DNA from: Poa pratensis
Taxonomy: Eukaryota > Streptophyta > Magnoliopsida > Poales > Poaceae
Length of the DNA stretch: 64,000 bases
Reading direction: 5' to 3'
NCBI GenBank assembly: GCA_947311845.1
Contig: CAMZMU010000060.1
Span: 512,643 to 576,642, forward strand
Numbering within the stretch: the stretch's first letter is position 1; each line of letters opens with the position of its first letter. Positions 46,149 through 58,034 of this stretch are shown here, piece by piece. The notes under the pieces are model-generated. The model was not told the DNA's origin and did no database searches. It was given only the letters and a program-made list of their open reading frames with translations. The position numbers were made by a program, and so were the translations under genes.

Positions 46149-47087
46149 TGTCGTGTCACAGCGGACGGACACCGGAGATAAAGGATACCCCCTTTTTTTG
46201 TTCGGCACGGGGCACGAAGGAGGCTGGTAGACGTCCCACCCGGGTGAACTACGTCGAGCTCTCCGATCTGACGTTCAAGCAATCAACACAGAGACGCAGA
46301 GAGTTTACCCAGGTTCGGGCCGCCCGGAGGCTAAAAGCCCTACTCCTGCATGTCTGGATTGAGGTGTTCATCATGGTGTGGTTTACAATGGTGGTCTCAG
46401 GTGTGTACCCGGAAGGGTGGCGGCTAGAGGTAGACGACGAGCAGATCCTACCCGGAGGAGATCACCTCTCGCTCTACCTTCTCAACCCTAGCTAGTCTTG
46501 CTCTGGTTTCGATCTTATCTCCCCTTTCCTCCATGACCCTGGTCCTCCTTTTATAGGCTAAGGGGATACCACAAGGGGCATGCGAGGCACGTGGGGGGTT
46601 TTAGGCGGGAGAACCCCCGGTGGTCTTTGGAGGCGACGTGGCCTCTTCTCCTCCAAGTATTCGTCCGCGGTTAGGTGAGGATGTCCACCTTTAGAGATAG
46701 TGGGGCGGACAGGGACTGACTCCCCCACCGACCACGCTACATGGCGACGTCACTGGTCCGCGGCCTTCATCTTGGCGCCCAAGCCTTCTACGAGCTTCTA
46801 CGAGCTTCGAGCACGTGGTGGCGTGCATATCCTTGGCGCTGTACGGAAGCGGACCCGAGAGGGAGCCTGGCCTCCTGCTGGGTGCTCGGGCTCTCGGCTG
46901 TCTTGACTTGGCGCCTCGGAGGAAGGTGACCCCGGAGGGTCCCCTGTCCTTAGCCGCAGGGAGTTGATGACAAGCTTGCTCAGTTACCGGTCTTGTCACT
47001 TGTCCTTGTCCATCTTCTTGGTGGGCCCACAGGTGGTGGACCCACTTTGGCAGCATAAGGGGAACCTCATGTTCCACTATTGCGACA
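46149..47087 (-). mobile_element. Solo LTR of a T3-related Gypsy family
   Basis: On the minus strand it starts TGTCGCAATAGTGGAACATG and ends GTGACACGACA, matching the T3 LTR termini and general layout at clearly lower identity. A TATA box is at 46549-46555. Flanks are ACGAC (46144-46148) and ACGAT (47088-47092), a five-base duplication with one change. No internal sequence accompanies it, so it is a solo LTR left by LTR-LTR recombination. Confidence 0.82.
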
Positions 47088-47092
47088 ACGAT

Positions 47093-47811
47093 AATGTGCG
47101 CATGTTTCATTTTTTTGATTTTTTAATTAGTTGTGCTCATTTGAACTCGATCGTGGTAGCTCACCCGCTCTAGGTCTTTTTTCATGAAAATTTCCGCAGA
47201 CCAAGTTTAGTATTTTTATCATAACTATGTCACATAAAATGACAATGTTGGTCAAACATTTGAATGTTGTAGGTCTTTTTATGATTTGTATCGAATTAGT
47301 TGTAATCATTTGAATGTTGGTCAAACCTCAGATAACACCGTTGACCCGCTCAAAACCCGCATTCCCTCTCCAACCCTAGCGGTGATCACTGCCATTGGAT
47401 CACACCCTAGCGCCGAACCGCGTCCGGCATATTGGTCGAACCACAAGAGGCGGGAAAAGAATTGCATGCTATAACGCTATGGTATCTCAGCGCGACATAT
47501 ATAGCATGCTATTTTGCTAATAGCACCATAGCGAGCAAAAGTAGTTAAATTTTGTGTGGACTCTGCGAATATGTTATAACGTCCTATTTTTTCCATGGGT
47601 AATATTGGTGCCGCCCTAGATACGTCGTGCGAGACAAAAAAAAATTGGCATCTAGTTAGTTTGATATTCTGATGCCATATCCTCGTTAAAAAAGGTCCAA
47701 TGCCACAATAACTGCTGCAAAAGGAAGTGTCTGCATAGTACATGTGAGCATTAGTGAGGACACATTGGGTTGCAATTGCAACTGGACTGTATAGTAGGAT
47801 TTTCGAAACGT
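47093..47811. other. Unrecognised interval
   Basis: AT-rich with repeats of atttgaatgttg and ggtcaaac. A pyrimidine-rich stretch with ccaaccctagcggtgatc (about 47370) looks like a gene leader fragment, but no ORF follows. Confidence 0.35.
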
Positions 47812-48030
47812 ATGAATAGGAGAAACAGAGGATTGGGATGATCATATGAATTTCAACTCCTACATGATTTCAAAATGCATGTGGCGCCTTAGACTTGCGT
47901 GCACAAACTAATCTATGAAAATTATGTCATAGAAATGACACCATTAGAATCTTTATTTGAATACGAATCCAAGGGTATATTTTCAAAGAGTATAACAAAA
48001 AACAATGTTGGTCAAATTGATGGTCAAACT
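47812..48030 (+). repeat. Dispersed repeat copy 2 (partner 41815-42025)
   Basis: Same orientation and order as the first copy, ending at the ttggtcaaa motif. Confidence 0.7.
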
Positions 48031-48112
48031 CAGTGCACCTGAGCCACCTAGTTTTTCTTTACAGACGACTCCTGAGGGAGTTCATTATTTTTTTGAAATT
48101 CAAAGTTGCACC

Positions 48113-48474
48113 TGAGCTCATGCATATGCTTCTGGTTGAGTACGGAATACAAAAAAAATATGAAAACACTTTAAAAAATTCTAAAAAAATCAGAGACGAA
48201 CATGTTACAGTTTCCTACATACGTGCAAAGTTTGGTAAAAAAAAATGACACATTTTGTGCTCTGTGCAAAAAGGACAAAATCAGTGCCTAACATGTAGAT
48301 CTGCCTTTTTTAGAGCACTTATTTTGGCTTTTTCGCACAGAGCACAAACAAAGTAATTTCTTGACGAAACTTGGCACGAATGTAGAACACTTTGACATGT
48401 TCGTTTGTTTCAGAATTTTTTGATGTGTTATCTATTTTCTTCGAATTTCGTGCTCAACCAGGAGCATGTGAGCT
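48113..48474. mobile_element. Foldback/MITE-like long inverted repeat
   Basis: Left arm 48113-48286 and right arm 48315-48474 are imperfect reverse complements over about 160-175 bp, with outer ends tgagctcatgc and gcatgtgagctc and a centre of about 28 bp. Such long arms with little spacer define foldback or Mutator-like MITEs. No clear target duplication was identified. Confidence 0.7.
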
Positions 48475-48696
48475 CGGGATCCAAATCTGCCCTCCCAGAA
48501 ACTTGGACTATAGCCAAATTCAAAATCCCTGCCTATTTCGATTCCAAGTTTCATCTTCCCGTTCTACCCCTTGCACAGAAGACCCAACGTTCATACTAAG
48601 TCGGTGGGTGGGTGGGTTTGATCGTAATTTTAGGTTCAGCACCGACCTACACCTCGACAGTCCTCCCCAATCCTCTCTCTCCCTCTCCCACCCGCA

Positions 48697-49130
<434 letters not shown>

Positions 49131-50270
49131 CAAATTTGAACTCACTAAACATGTTGATCTGCATTGCCAGCTCTACAAGTTCACACGGTATTCAATTATA
49201 ATTCCCTGCAATATATTAGGTAGTTTATAGCTAATTTTGAATACTGAACTTGCTGGTTTGCATTCTTGTGTTCTCAAATTATGCCACTGTAGTATCTATC
49301 TCGTTCGCCAGTAGCTGCTTGTCGTTATGTAGTTCATCTCAAAATTTAAGGCACTGAACATGTTTTGTTTGCATACTCTGGCTGTCTGCTCTACAAGTTC
49401 ACAAGTTATGCCATTACAATTCTTACCTAGTAAGTCCTAAGCTTGTACACTAGTTGCCTGCTATTATATAGTTGATGCCAAATTTTAAGACACTAAACAT
49501 GTTGATCGGCTTTACGTGCTCTACGAATTCACGCATTATGCAATTATAATTCCTATCTGGTTCATCCTATGCTGCGACACTAGCTGCCTGCTATTATGTA
49601 GGTCATGCCAAATTTATAAGTCACTACACATGTTGGTATGCATTCCCTGCTGTGCAAGTTCACACGTTATGCCATTATAAGGGCCTCTTTGATTCGCAGG
49701 ATTGTAAAATCGCAGGAATAGGAAAAATGCAGGATTGCAATGTCATCCACACTTCAATCCTTCAGGAATTTATAAAACCAAAATACGTTTGATTACGTCA
49801 TAGGAAAGGCAAAGGATTTTTAAAAGGAGGTATGAGTGGATGTTAGATTTCATATAGGAAATACTGCAAAGGATTTCTTAGGAAAATTCCTATAGCATTT
49901 AATCCAACAAATCAAACAAACACCATAGGGGAAATCTGAAGTATTTCAATCATTCAAAATTCCTGTGCAAATCCTTTAGTTCAAAGAGGCCCTAAATCTC
50001 TGGTTCTTCCTAAGAGCTGCGTGCTAATAGACTTTTATGGCGATTATTAAGTCACTGAACTTGTGTTTTGCATTACTAGTTCACAAATTCTCCCATTTTA
50101 GTATCCCTATGGCCCTACAAGTTCACAAGTTATGCCATTACAATACCTAGTGGTTCGTCCTAAGCTTATAGAGTAGCTGCTTGCCTAGTTCATCGCTAAA
50201 TTTAAGGAACTGTGCATGTTTATTTCCATACTCCGATCTTCAAGTTCACATGTCATGCTATTATAATTTA
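49131..50270 (+). repeat. Degenerate tandem repeat, unit about 125 bp, first block
   Basis: Units share ctctacaagttcacac, ttatgccattataattcc, ctggttcgtcctaagct, tagctgcctgctattatg and ccaaattttaag. About eight diverged units can be followed, interrupted by a Tourist MITE (49681-49992) and, at 50270, by a Helitron. The block continues at 51854. Confidence 0.75.
49681..49992. mobile_element. Tourist-type (PIF/Harbinger) MITE
   Basis: 312 bp with terminal inverted repeats gggcctctttgat and caaagaggccc, and TAA on both sides (49678-49680, 49993-49995). The TIR and TAA target are those of Tourist MITEs. Confidence 0.92.
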
Positions 50271-51853
50271 CTAGGCAAGCGCGGCATTGCCGCGCGTGTG
50301 TGGGCAAAATTTGAATTTGGAAATTTGAGAATTATGATATATTTTATCGTAGGAGAAGCAATTTGTCATATCGAGCGCGTCATTAAGAAATTGTTCGGAT
50401 TTGAAAACTATTGGAATGGGAAAATAGTTTGCGTTTGAAAATTGTTCAGGTTTGGAAAAAAAAATCAGGTTGGGAAGTTATTCAAATTTAAATTGTGTTC
50501 ACGTTTGTAAAATGCTCATATTTGGAAGGCATTCAAAATTGTGCAATATTGAAATATGGAATTTGGTCGTACGCTATAAATTGCTCATGTTGATATATTT
50601 GTCATATTGTTCGGATGGGTAAAATTTGAAGTTGTTGGTGTACTTCACGTTTCACATTTCTCTTATCTTTTTCGTTTGCTCAAATAATACGTTTGCTCAA
50701 ATAATACTTCGAATACCTTTTTTTAGGCAAATGTCTTTGTTATTACAAATTGGAACATTGCTTTTGTTTCTTAAACAAATGATCCCATTAGTAAGAGAGA
50801 TGTGGAATGTTTGGAGTACTGTTAAAAAAATGACTCCATTATCGCTTGTTTAATGAATTGAAACATTGCCCAAAATGTACCTTCTTTTTTATCTTTTTCA
50901 TTTGCTTAAACAATACTCGGATTATTTCACATTTCTCTTATCTTTTGTAGGTCATAAAAAATGGTCGCTGAAATTAAATAAAAGCAGCACTTATATTTTA
51001 TCACCTAGTAAAGTTCACTGTCGACCTTGTGATTCAAAATGTTAAAATTCGTTGTAATTTGTTGTCTAGAGTATTTACACATTTTTAGCAAATTTGAGTG
51101 CTTTCATTTGAATTATAGTTTGGAAGTTAGGAGTTTTATAATTTGTAGTATTTTTTGTAATTATTTTAAATCATCAGTGGGACCCGCATGCCAGTTTTTT
51201 TCTTGAAACCCTAACGGAAATGCACTGAGGCTGGCAGGTGGGCCGTGCTGACGTCCTCGCGTGACGTCAGCCGGCGGCGGCGGACGCGGCCACGGCCGCC
51301 CTCCGAGCTCGCGCTCCAGCCCGTGAGCGCGCGCGCCCACCTGGGACCGTGCGGATCCGCGTGAGCCCGTCGAGGGGAGCGGAGGGGCGGCGCGCTGGGC
51401 CGTTTGGTCGCCGGAGCCGCCGGCGGTGACCAAACCTGTGCCGGCGGACGCGAGCGTGGCGGCGCCGATTCCCTGCGTGCTTGAATCCGTGCGGGAAAGT
51501 GTGTAGCGGCGGTGATGCGCGCCGGCGCCGACGGCGACCCGCGCCGTCGCGGGAGAGAGAGAGGAAGAGGAGGGAGGGCGATTTTTGCAGTTGCTTTTAC
51601 AAAAAAAGTCCCTGACTTTTCTGGAAATTGCGATCAGGTCCTTTGCAGGCGGTTTTCTGCAAAACTGCTGCGCCAAAGATCGTGCGCGGCGACATGTCGT
51701 GCTGCGATTGGCCGAAATTCGACTGCTACAGTAGTACTGTAGCAGTGAAGTGATCTGGACCGTTGATCACCGCGATCGAACGGCCGACGTTTTCCGGGTG
51801 ACGTGGAGGCTGGATTGGGGTGCGGTTTGCACCAACTTTTATATATAGTAGGA
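50271..51853 (-). mobile_element. Helitron 2 (non-autonomous, 1583 bp)
   Basis: Minus strand start TCCTACTATATATAAAAG at 51853 and end hairpin GCGCGGC/GCCGCGC followed by TTGCCTAG at 50271. Flanks are A (50270) and T (51854) with no duplication. Closing the gap joins two halves of a tandem-repeat unit. The first 650 bp (51180-51830) are GC-rich and gene-like but no domain is recognised. The rest is AT-rich. Confidence 0.9.
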
Positions 51854-52984
51854 TGTGTGGTTCGTCCGAACCTAGTACAGTAAGTAGCTGCGTTGCCTAG
51901 TTTATCACAAAATTTGAAGCACCTATCATGTTTGTTTGCATACTCTGTCGTACAACTTCACAAGTTATGCCATTACAATACCTACCTTGTTCGTCCTAAG
52001 CTTATAGAGTAGCTGCTTGCCTAGTTAATCGCAAAATTTAAGGCATTGTGCTTGTTTGTTTGCATTCTCTGCTCTACAAGCTCACATGTTATGCTATTAT
52101 AATTTCGATGTGGTTCGTCCTAGGCTACTACTGTAGCTGCTTGCCATTCGATCATCTCCAACAGCCTTTGTATGTTGGATTGCCTAAAACTAGTGATAGC
52201 AAGAGGAGAGAGAAAGTTTACAAAGCCAACCTAGTTTTTGCTTTCGCAGCCTTTGTATATTGGATTGCCATATTTGCACAAAATGCACGATGACATGCAG
52301 GAACAGTTTGTCATAGACACATCACACTAAATATGTGTATACGTATACTAGCACTATATCTGGCCATGTCCGGCCTGGCCCGACCAGCCCGCTCAGGCCT
52401 GGCCCGAAAATACAGGGCCTGGGTGGGCCTGGGCTTGCCCACGGGTGGGCCCGGGCCTTAGATTTGAGCCCAAAGGGTAGATGGGCCTGGGCCTAGGCTT
52501 TACATAATGGCATTTTAAGGAAGAAACCCAACCCAAAGCCTGAGGCCCAATGGGATTTTCCAGCCCATGGGTGGGCCTGGGCCTAAAATATAGGCCCGAA
52601 GGATGGGCATGGGCGGGCCTGAGCTTGGGATTTTGACCGCGAACTTTGTTAGGCCCGGCCCGAAGCCTGGCCCGGCCCATGCCCAGGTATAACTAGCACA
52701 AACTCATATTTAACAACACACACGTACACACGCACGTACGTAGGCGTACACGTACACACACATAGCACACACTCGTACACATACACTAGCACACACCCAC
52801 GTTGGCCTGGAATTCGAGCCGAGCCGGCCGGCTCGTTGAAGCTTGGTCAACTAACGAGCAAACTCGGTTCGACTCGTTTCACGACCGAGTCAAAAACTAA
52901 AACTCGGCTCGGCTCGCTACACTCGTGAATTTGCTCGTTTAACTCGTCCAGCTCGGTAACACTATCAATATGCATTATAATATA
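51854..52984 (+). repeat. Duplicated unit, copy 1 left part
   Basis: Contains two tandem-repeat units, a 150 bp AT-rich stretch, the GGGCC-rich MITE (52360-52687), CA/CG-rich low complexity (52700-52800) and the left arm of a ctcggctcg inverted repeat (52806-52970). The same order recurs at 62632-63735. The large Helitron cuts the unit at 52984, and it resumes at 61612. Confidence 0.8.
52360..52687. mobile_element. GGGCC-rich MITE-like element, copy 1
   Basis: Imperfect terminal inverted repeats ctggccatgtccggcc and ccggcccatgcccagg, flanked by TAT on both sides (52357-52359, 52688-52690). The interior is dominated by gggcctgggc repeats. Copy 2 is 63124-63425. Confidence 0.6.
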
Positions 52985-54060
52985 CTAGTCGTCAACCCGT
53001 GCATTCGCACGGGCTAGCGATTAGGTTGTGGAAGCAACTTTTTTTGACAAAAGCAAATAGTTTTCTCTTCTCATTCTATTTTCTTCTAGTCTTCCACTCC
53101 TAATTGTTTTTGCTTTGCGCAATGATTTGTGACCATGTTTGGTTCATAAACACATGAGCTAATAATTCCATTCGAATAATCACATCGTGGAATTTTATAT
53201 GACTCTTCTCATAGTGAACTGAATATGAATGTCTGATTATCTATGTAATCTTTGCCAAAGTAAACCTAAACAATTACTTGAAGTAGGTGTAGCCCGACAT
53301 CGTTTTCTAGTGTTGGTGGCCCAACAAATAAGTAGTTACTGACTGATTCACGTTAGCCAGAAGTTAGAGATGTACTTCCTTATTCAATTAAGTGACCAGC
53401 CAAAAGTAGCACATACGAATACTTAGAGATGACAAATATAATCAGAAAATTGATTATTTCCTTGTAGTTCTTGCTGCATTGTCAAATATATTGTTTTTTG
53501 ATCTCCATCTAAATTTTCTATACCAATAGTTAAGTATCTTGAGTAACCCTAACTGAGCACCCAATGCAAGTATTGCTTATGAAAGCAGACAGAGTACATT
53601 TCATGCTGAGACGGAGCCCGAAACTACAATATATCCTTGTAAAGGATTTTTTGTAACTTAGGTCTACAGTCCATTTCTTATTGCAACCCTCCACATCACA
53701 ACGTAAAGTTGGCCATGCCTGAACACTTGCTTTTCCAAGTAGAGTCACACATGTTTCAAATATTACTCTTAGCTCTTGTTTATGGTCACAATCAAATACG
53801 CGTATATTGGATATTGTTGCTTTCATAACATGAAAGCCAATTTTGGATCAATTGTTTCCGTGATAATTGATGGGATGTAAACTCTGTTACCAATGCTAGT
53901 AGAGTTATTACCTGGACTTAGATGAACTTCTTTCGCAGTTGTGCGGATTCCTGCACTTTGATTGATGTTTTGTAGTAGCAGTATTGGCAATCCTATTTTT
54001 AGCCTGATCAGTTCTTGATTTGGTAATCCAGAGAATTCAATACTATTTAGAAGTTCACCT

Positions 54061-54243
54061 TGTTAAAGTATGTTGTATATTGTACGGTAGTATATTCTGT
54101 ATTAGGAAACCTCCAATTGTAGTCCGATCCAGTCCCGTGTAAAAGGATGTGTAAACCGCCTTGTAACCCCTGTTGTCAATATATAAAGAGAGGAGCCGGC
54201 CCTATACAGGGTACGAGCCATCAATCGTATACACAAATTTACA
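54061..54243 (+). repeat. Left LTR of the short-LTR Copia element
   Basis: Starts TGTTAAAGTATG and ends TTTACA. It differs from the right LTR at two substitutions and one single-base indel by eye. Confidence 0.93.
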
Positions 54244-54256
54244 TGGTATCAGAGCC
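54244..54256 (+). other. Primer binding site (initiator Met tRNA type)
   Basis: TGGTATCAGAGCC directly abuts the LTR, the classical site of plant Copia elements. Immediately after it the sequence reads backwards into the RT start, marking the first inversion breakpoint. Confidence 0.9.
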
Positions 54257-55740
54257 ATTCGCTTTATGTTTGACTTTGAACACCCATTTGCAATCAATGA
54301 TATTCTGCCCACGAGCTGGAGAAACCAGTGTCCAAGTGTTGTTGCGTTGAAGAGCTGCAAACTCATTGTCCATTGCTTGTTTCCATAAAGGATCAGCAAG
54401 TGCACTACTGATCGACACAGGCTCACGAGCAGCTAGCGATGCACGAGGTGGCCAAGGGATGGTGCCACCAGTGCGCACAAGAGGCTTGTGGATATTGTTC
54501 CTTGCACGGGTGGCTACACCACCAGGAGGAGCAGGAGCAGGTTGAGCTGAGGGAGTATGAACGCCGTCTTGATCGGAAGCCTGGCCAGCATCGGGTGTCA
54601 CCGCGGGAGAGGACGACGCATCGCTAGCATCCTCCACATGCGGCCCAACATGGGACGACGACCCAGGCGAGTTGCCCCACGAGTCGGTGGCCGACGTATA
54701 GCCCGGGGATGCACCAGGGCCATGCAGAGACGTATGATCAGCATCATCAGGAGCGACATCATGTGGCTGCTCCATGACAGCAGGTTGCTCGACCTGAGGC
54801 TGCTCCATGACATCAGGTTCCTCGACCTGTGGCTGCACAAGAAAACCAGGATTCATAGCTCGATGGGGATTAGGTTGGTTAGTAAACATATGGCCATGAT
54901 TAATCCCCGTTATGTCCGAAAGAAGTATTTGTTCAGCAAGAATACGAGGACCGGCAGTAGGTGCAAGATCAGCAAAAGGAAAAATATTTTCATCAAAGAC
55001 CACGTCGCGAGAGATATAAACACGTCCAGAAGATGGATCGAGACACTTGTAGCCATGGTGCATGGGACTATAGCCAATAAAAATACAGCGCCGAGATCGG
55101 AACTGAAGTTTACGGGCATTATATGCGCGGAGGTGCGGCCAACACGCACAGCCAAACACGCGAAGAAAAGAGTAGTCGGGCGTTTGGTTAAACAATTTTT
55201 CAAGAGGCGTAGAATTTCCAATGACGGGGCTTGGAAGCCTGTTAATAAGAAAGCTAGCGGTGCTAAAAGCTTCGTCCCAAAATTTCAATGGAACCCCGGA
55301 AGAAGCAAGAAGAGCAAGACCGGTCTCAACAATGTGACGGTGCTTGCGCTCTGCGGCGCCGTTTTGCTGATGTGTGTGCGGACATGACACACGGTGGGCA
55401 ATGCCAACTTGATTAAAGAAAGAATGTAACTTTTGGTACTCGCCACCCCAGTCAGTTTGAAGGCACAAGATCTTCCTATTGAGTTGACGTTCGACAAGAG
55501 TTTGAAATTGCACAAAGACACGGAGTACATCAGCTTTACTTTTAATGGGATAAAGCCAAACAAATTTACTGTAATCATCGATAAAACTCACATAATATTT
55601 GAACCCGCCGGATGACGTAATAGCAGGACCCCATACATCCGAGTACAAAAGTTCAAGAGGGGACAAAGAGATTTCATGAGAGTGTGTGTAAGGCAACTGA
55701 TGACTTTTGGCTTGTTGACATGAATCACAAACCGACTCAT
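54257..55740 (-). pseudogene. Copia integrase and start of RT, inverted
   Basis: Minus-strand frame with the integrase core: Asp in LYSDVWGPA, Asp in LQTDWGGEY and Glu in HQQNGAAERKHRH. The C-terminal FLRVFGCACWPHLRAYN block and a Gln/Pro-rich linker follow. It runs into the RT N-terminus (NTWTLVSPARG, KWVFKVKHKANGS) and stops at the PBS-like breakpoint. The fingers/palm of RT with its YxDD box are absent from the element. The frame from 55696 is open for 485 codons, so this block is little decayed. Confidence 0.9.
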
Positions 55741-57326
55741 TATTAAAACTACTAGAACAAGATTATTTGACCAAAGGACACGACGAACGGTGATCGAAGA
55801 AGGATGGCCAAGCCGACCATGCCATCTCTCGTAGGTGGGTGTAGACGTAACAGCATGTGCTGACCGTGTGGAAGCTGACGATAGGCGCGGTGCAAGCGGA
55901 TAGAGACCACCCCTACATGCCCCGTGAAGAAGAGTTCTCCACGTTGTTCGATCCTTCGCAAAAAAATCATAAGGATGATACTCCACAAAAACATCATTAT
56001 CTAAAGTGAGACGATGAACAGAGAGCAAATTCTTTGTGGCATGAGGAACATGAAGAATATTGTTCAAAGATAACGATTTTGATGGGGTATTAATCAAGGA
56101 TTGGCCAATATGTTTAATAACCATGCCTGCACCGTTTGCCGTGTGCACTTGATCGCGACCATTGTACTTGTCACGCACCGTCAGCTTGTCGAGTTCAGAT
56201 GTGTTGTGATCGGTAGCCCCCTTATCAGTGTACCAGTTCGTGTCAACATTGTAGGAGTTGGCATTGCTGTAGTTGACATTGCGATCGTTGCCGCGGTCAT
56301 CATCGGGCTGGAAGGAGTGGTTGAAGCGCTGATGGCACTGCATGGCCGTGTGCCCAACAATCTTGCACACTTGGCACCGAGGGCGCCAATTTTTCTTGCC
56401 GCGGCCACCGCCGCCGCCACGACCACCACTATTGTTGTAGCCGCCACCACCATTGTTGTAGCCGCCACCACCATTGTTGTAGCTGTTACCACCATGACGG
56501 CCACCATTGCTGTAACCGCTACCACCAGAACGCTTATCATTGCCATTGTAGCCGCCGCGACCACCATTGCCACCTCCAGAGCGGCCGCCGCCACCATAGT
56601 GGTTGCCACCACCGAAGCCACCACCACCATGCATATTACGAGATGCCATATTGGCAACTGAACCAATCTGGCTTGCCTGATTCTGATGCTCAAGGAGAGA
56701 CTCGAAAGAAAGAAAGAGTGCATAGAAATCAGAGAGTGTCAGATTATCTTTGGCATTGGCAGTAGATACCAGTGGATTGTACTCAGCGTCGAGGCCTGCC
56801 TGGATGTAGCTGATGACTTCTGCATCATCTAGTGGTTGGCCGGCAAGAGCCATCTGATCTGCAAGCGCCTTCTTCTTGTTGTAATACTCTGCGGCGCTGA
56901 GATCATGCTTGCGGGTCTGGGCGAGCATGGTACGAATCTGATTGATACGTGCCTTGGACTTTGAGGCAAACATGCTCACGAGAGTTTGCCATACTTCAGC
57001 GGCTGTGGTCACGGTTGCAATCTGAGCAAAGATCTCTGGTTCAAGAGATAGGAGTAGATGGCCAAGGACTTGTTGCTCCTTGGTCTCCCAAACATCGTAC
57101 TCCGGATTGATGACCTCCTTCTCCACCGATTTACCGTCGACTTGGACGGTGCTCTTGATCGTCGGTGAAGGCATGATGGTCGTCCCATCGACGTAGCCGA
57201 ACGCGCGCGCGCCACGGAGGATGGGAACCTGTTGTGCTTTCCACAGCAGGTAATTATCGCGGGAGAGCTTGACCGTCCGCCGGTAAGGCCGCCGCCGCCG
57301 GACGAGGAAGACGAACCGAGCGACAT
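55741..57326 (-). pseudogene. Copia gag and protease, inverted
   Basis: ATG at 57326 begins [13 protein letters not shown]; after a frameshift near 57240 the frame continues from an ATG at 57174. The UBN2-type gag core (LLLSLEPEIFAQIATV, ARINQIRTMLAQTRKHD, YNKKKALADQMA) precedes a Gly/Asn/Tyr-rich repeat (56400-56640) and a CCHC knuckle CQVCKIVGHTAMQCH. Protease has DKGATDH where DTGATDH/DSGATDH is usual, a probable inactivating change. The GAG-pre-integrase YERWHGRLGHPS is near 55825, followed by a frameshift before integrase. Confidence 0.87.
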
Positions 57327-57347
57327 GGACGTAGATTGGAAGTCCCT

Positions 57348-57360
57348 GGGCTCTGATACT
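57348..57360 (-). other. Second, inverted copy of the Copia primer site at the inversion border
   Basis: Plus strand gggctctgatact is the reverse complement of the PBS core GTATCAGAGCC plus one more C. To its left lies inverted gag; to its right sense-strand RNase H begins ([11 protein letters not shown]). It is the second inversion breakpoint. Confidence 0.85.
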
Positions 57361-58023
57361 AAATATCGAAGCACAGTTGGCGCGTTACAGTACGTGATCC
57401 TCACTCGTCCGGACATTGCCTTTTATGTCAACAAGGTTTGCCAGTTTTGACACTCTCCTACCAGTGCGCATTGGACGGCGGTCAAGCGTATCCTTCGGTA
57501 TCTTAGCTACACTGCTAACACTGGTATGAAGATTGGCAAGTCCCCATCAACGTTAGTGAGCGCCTTCTCTGATGCTGATTGGGCAGGTTGCCCTGATGAT
57601 CGAAAATCTATAGGCGGTTTTGCAGTATTTTTTGGATCCAACCTGATCTCTTGGAGTGCGCGCAAGCAAGCAACTGTGTCTCGCTCTAGCACAGAAGCTG
57701 AATATAAAGCATTGGCCAATGCCACCGCAGAAATAGTTTGGGTTCAGTCTCTTCTTGGTGAGCTCGGTGTGTTTCAGTCACGCACAGCGTGTTTGTGGTG
57801 TGATAATCTTGGAGCTACCTATTTATCAGTGAACCCTGTCTTCCATGCTCGGACAAAACATATTGAAGTGGACTTCCATTTTGTCAGAGATCGTGTTGCG
57901 CGCAAGGTGTTGGACATTCGATTTATTCCATCAAAAGATCAGGTTGCGGATGGTTTCACTAAGCCTCTACCAGTACGACAACAAGTTGAGTTTAAGCGCA
58001 ATCTCAATCTCGTAGAGTTGTGA
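57361..58023 (+). pseudogene. Copia RNase H, sense orientation
   Basis: Starts at [12 protein letters not shown] and [16 protein letters not shown], the RT-RNase H connection. An in-frame TGA follows (57448-57450), and the frame resumes to give Asp in FSDADWAG, Glu in [11 protein letters not shown] and Asp in [11 protein letters not shown], the acidic residues of Copia RNase H. It ends KRNLNLVEL with a stop about 12 bp before the right LTR. The polypurine tract gaggggaga (58026-58034) sits between them. Confidence 0.9.
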
Positions 58024-58034
58024 TTGAGGGGAGA

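Noticed and set aside
49131..50270. CRISPR-like array
   Set aside because: Units are diverged, about 125 bp, without constant repeats and unique spacers, and the genome is a plant nuclear one.
51180..51742. GC-rich minus-strand 171-codon frame in Helitron 2
   Set aside because: Pro/Ser/Arg-rich translation with no domain; possibly captured DNA but not a supportable gene.
53530..53826. Possible Helitron RPA-like protein
   Set aside because: A CDVEGCNKKW stretch hints at a zinc-binding motif, but no OB-fold pattern could be followed; left as possible captured piece only.
56101..56661. Plus-strand Ala/Thr/Val-rich frame
   Set aside because: It is the complement of the Gly-rich repeat of the inverted Copia gag.
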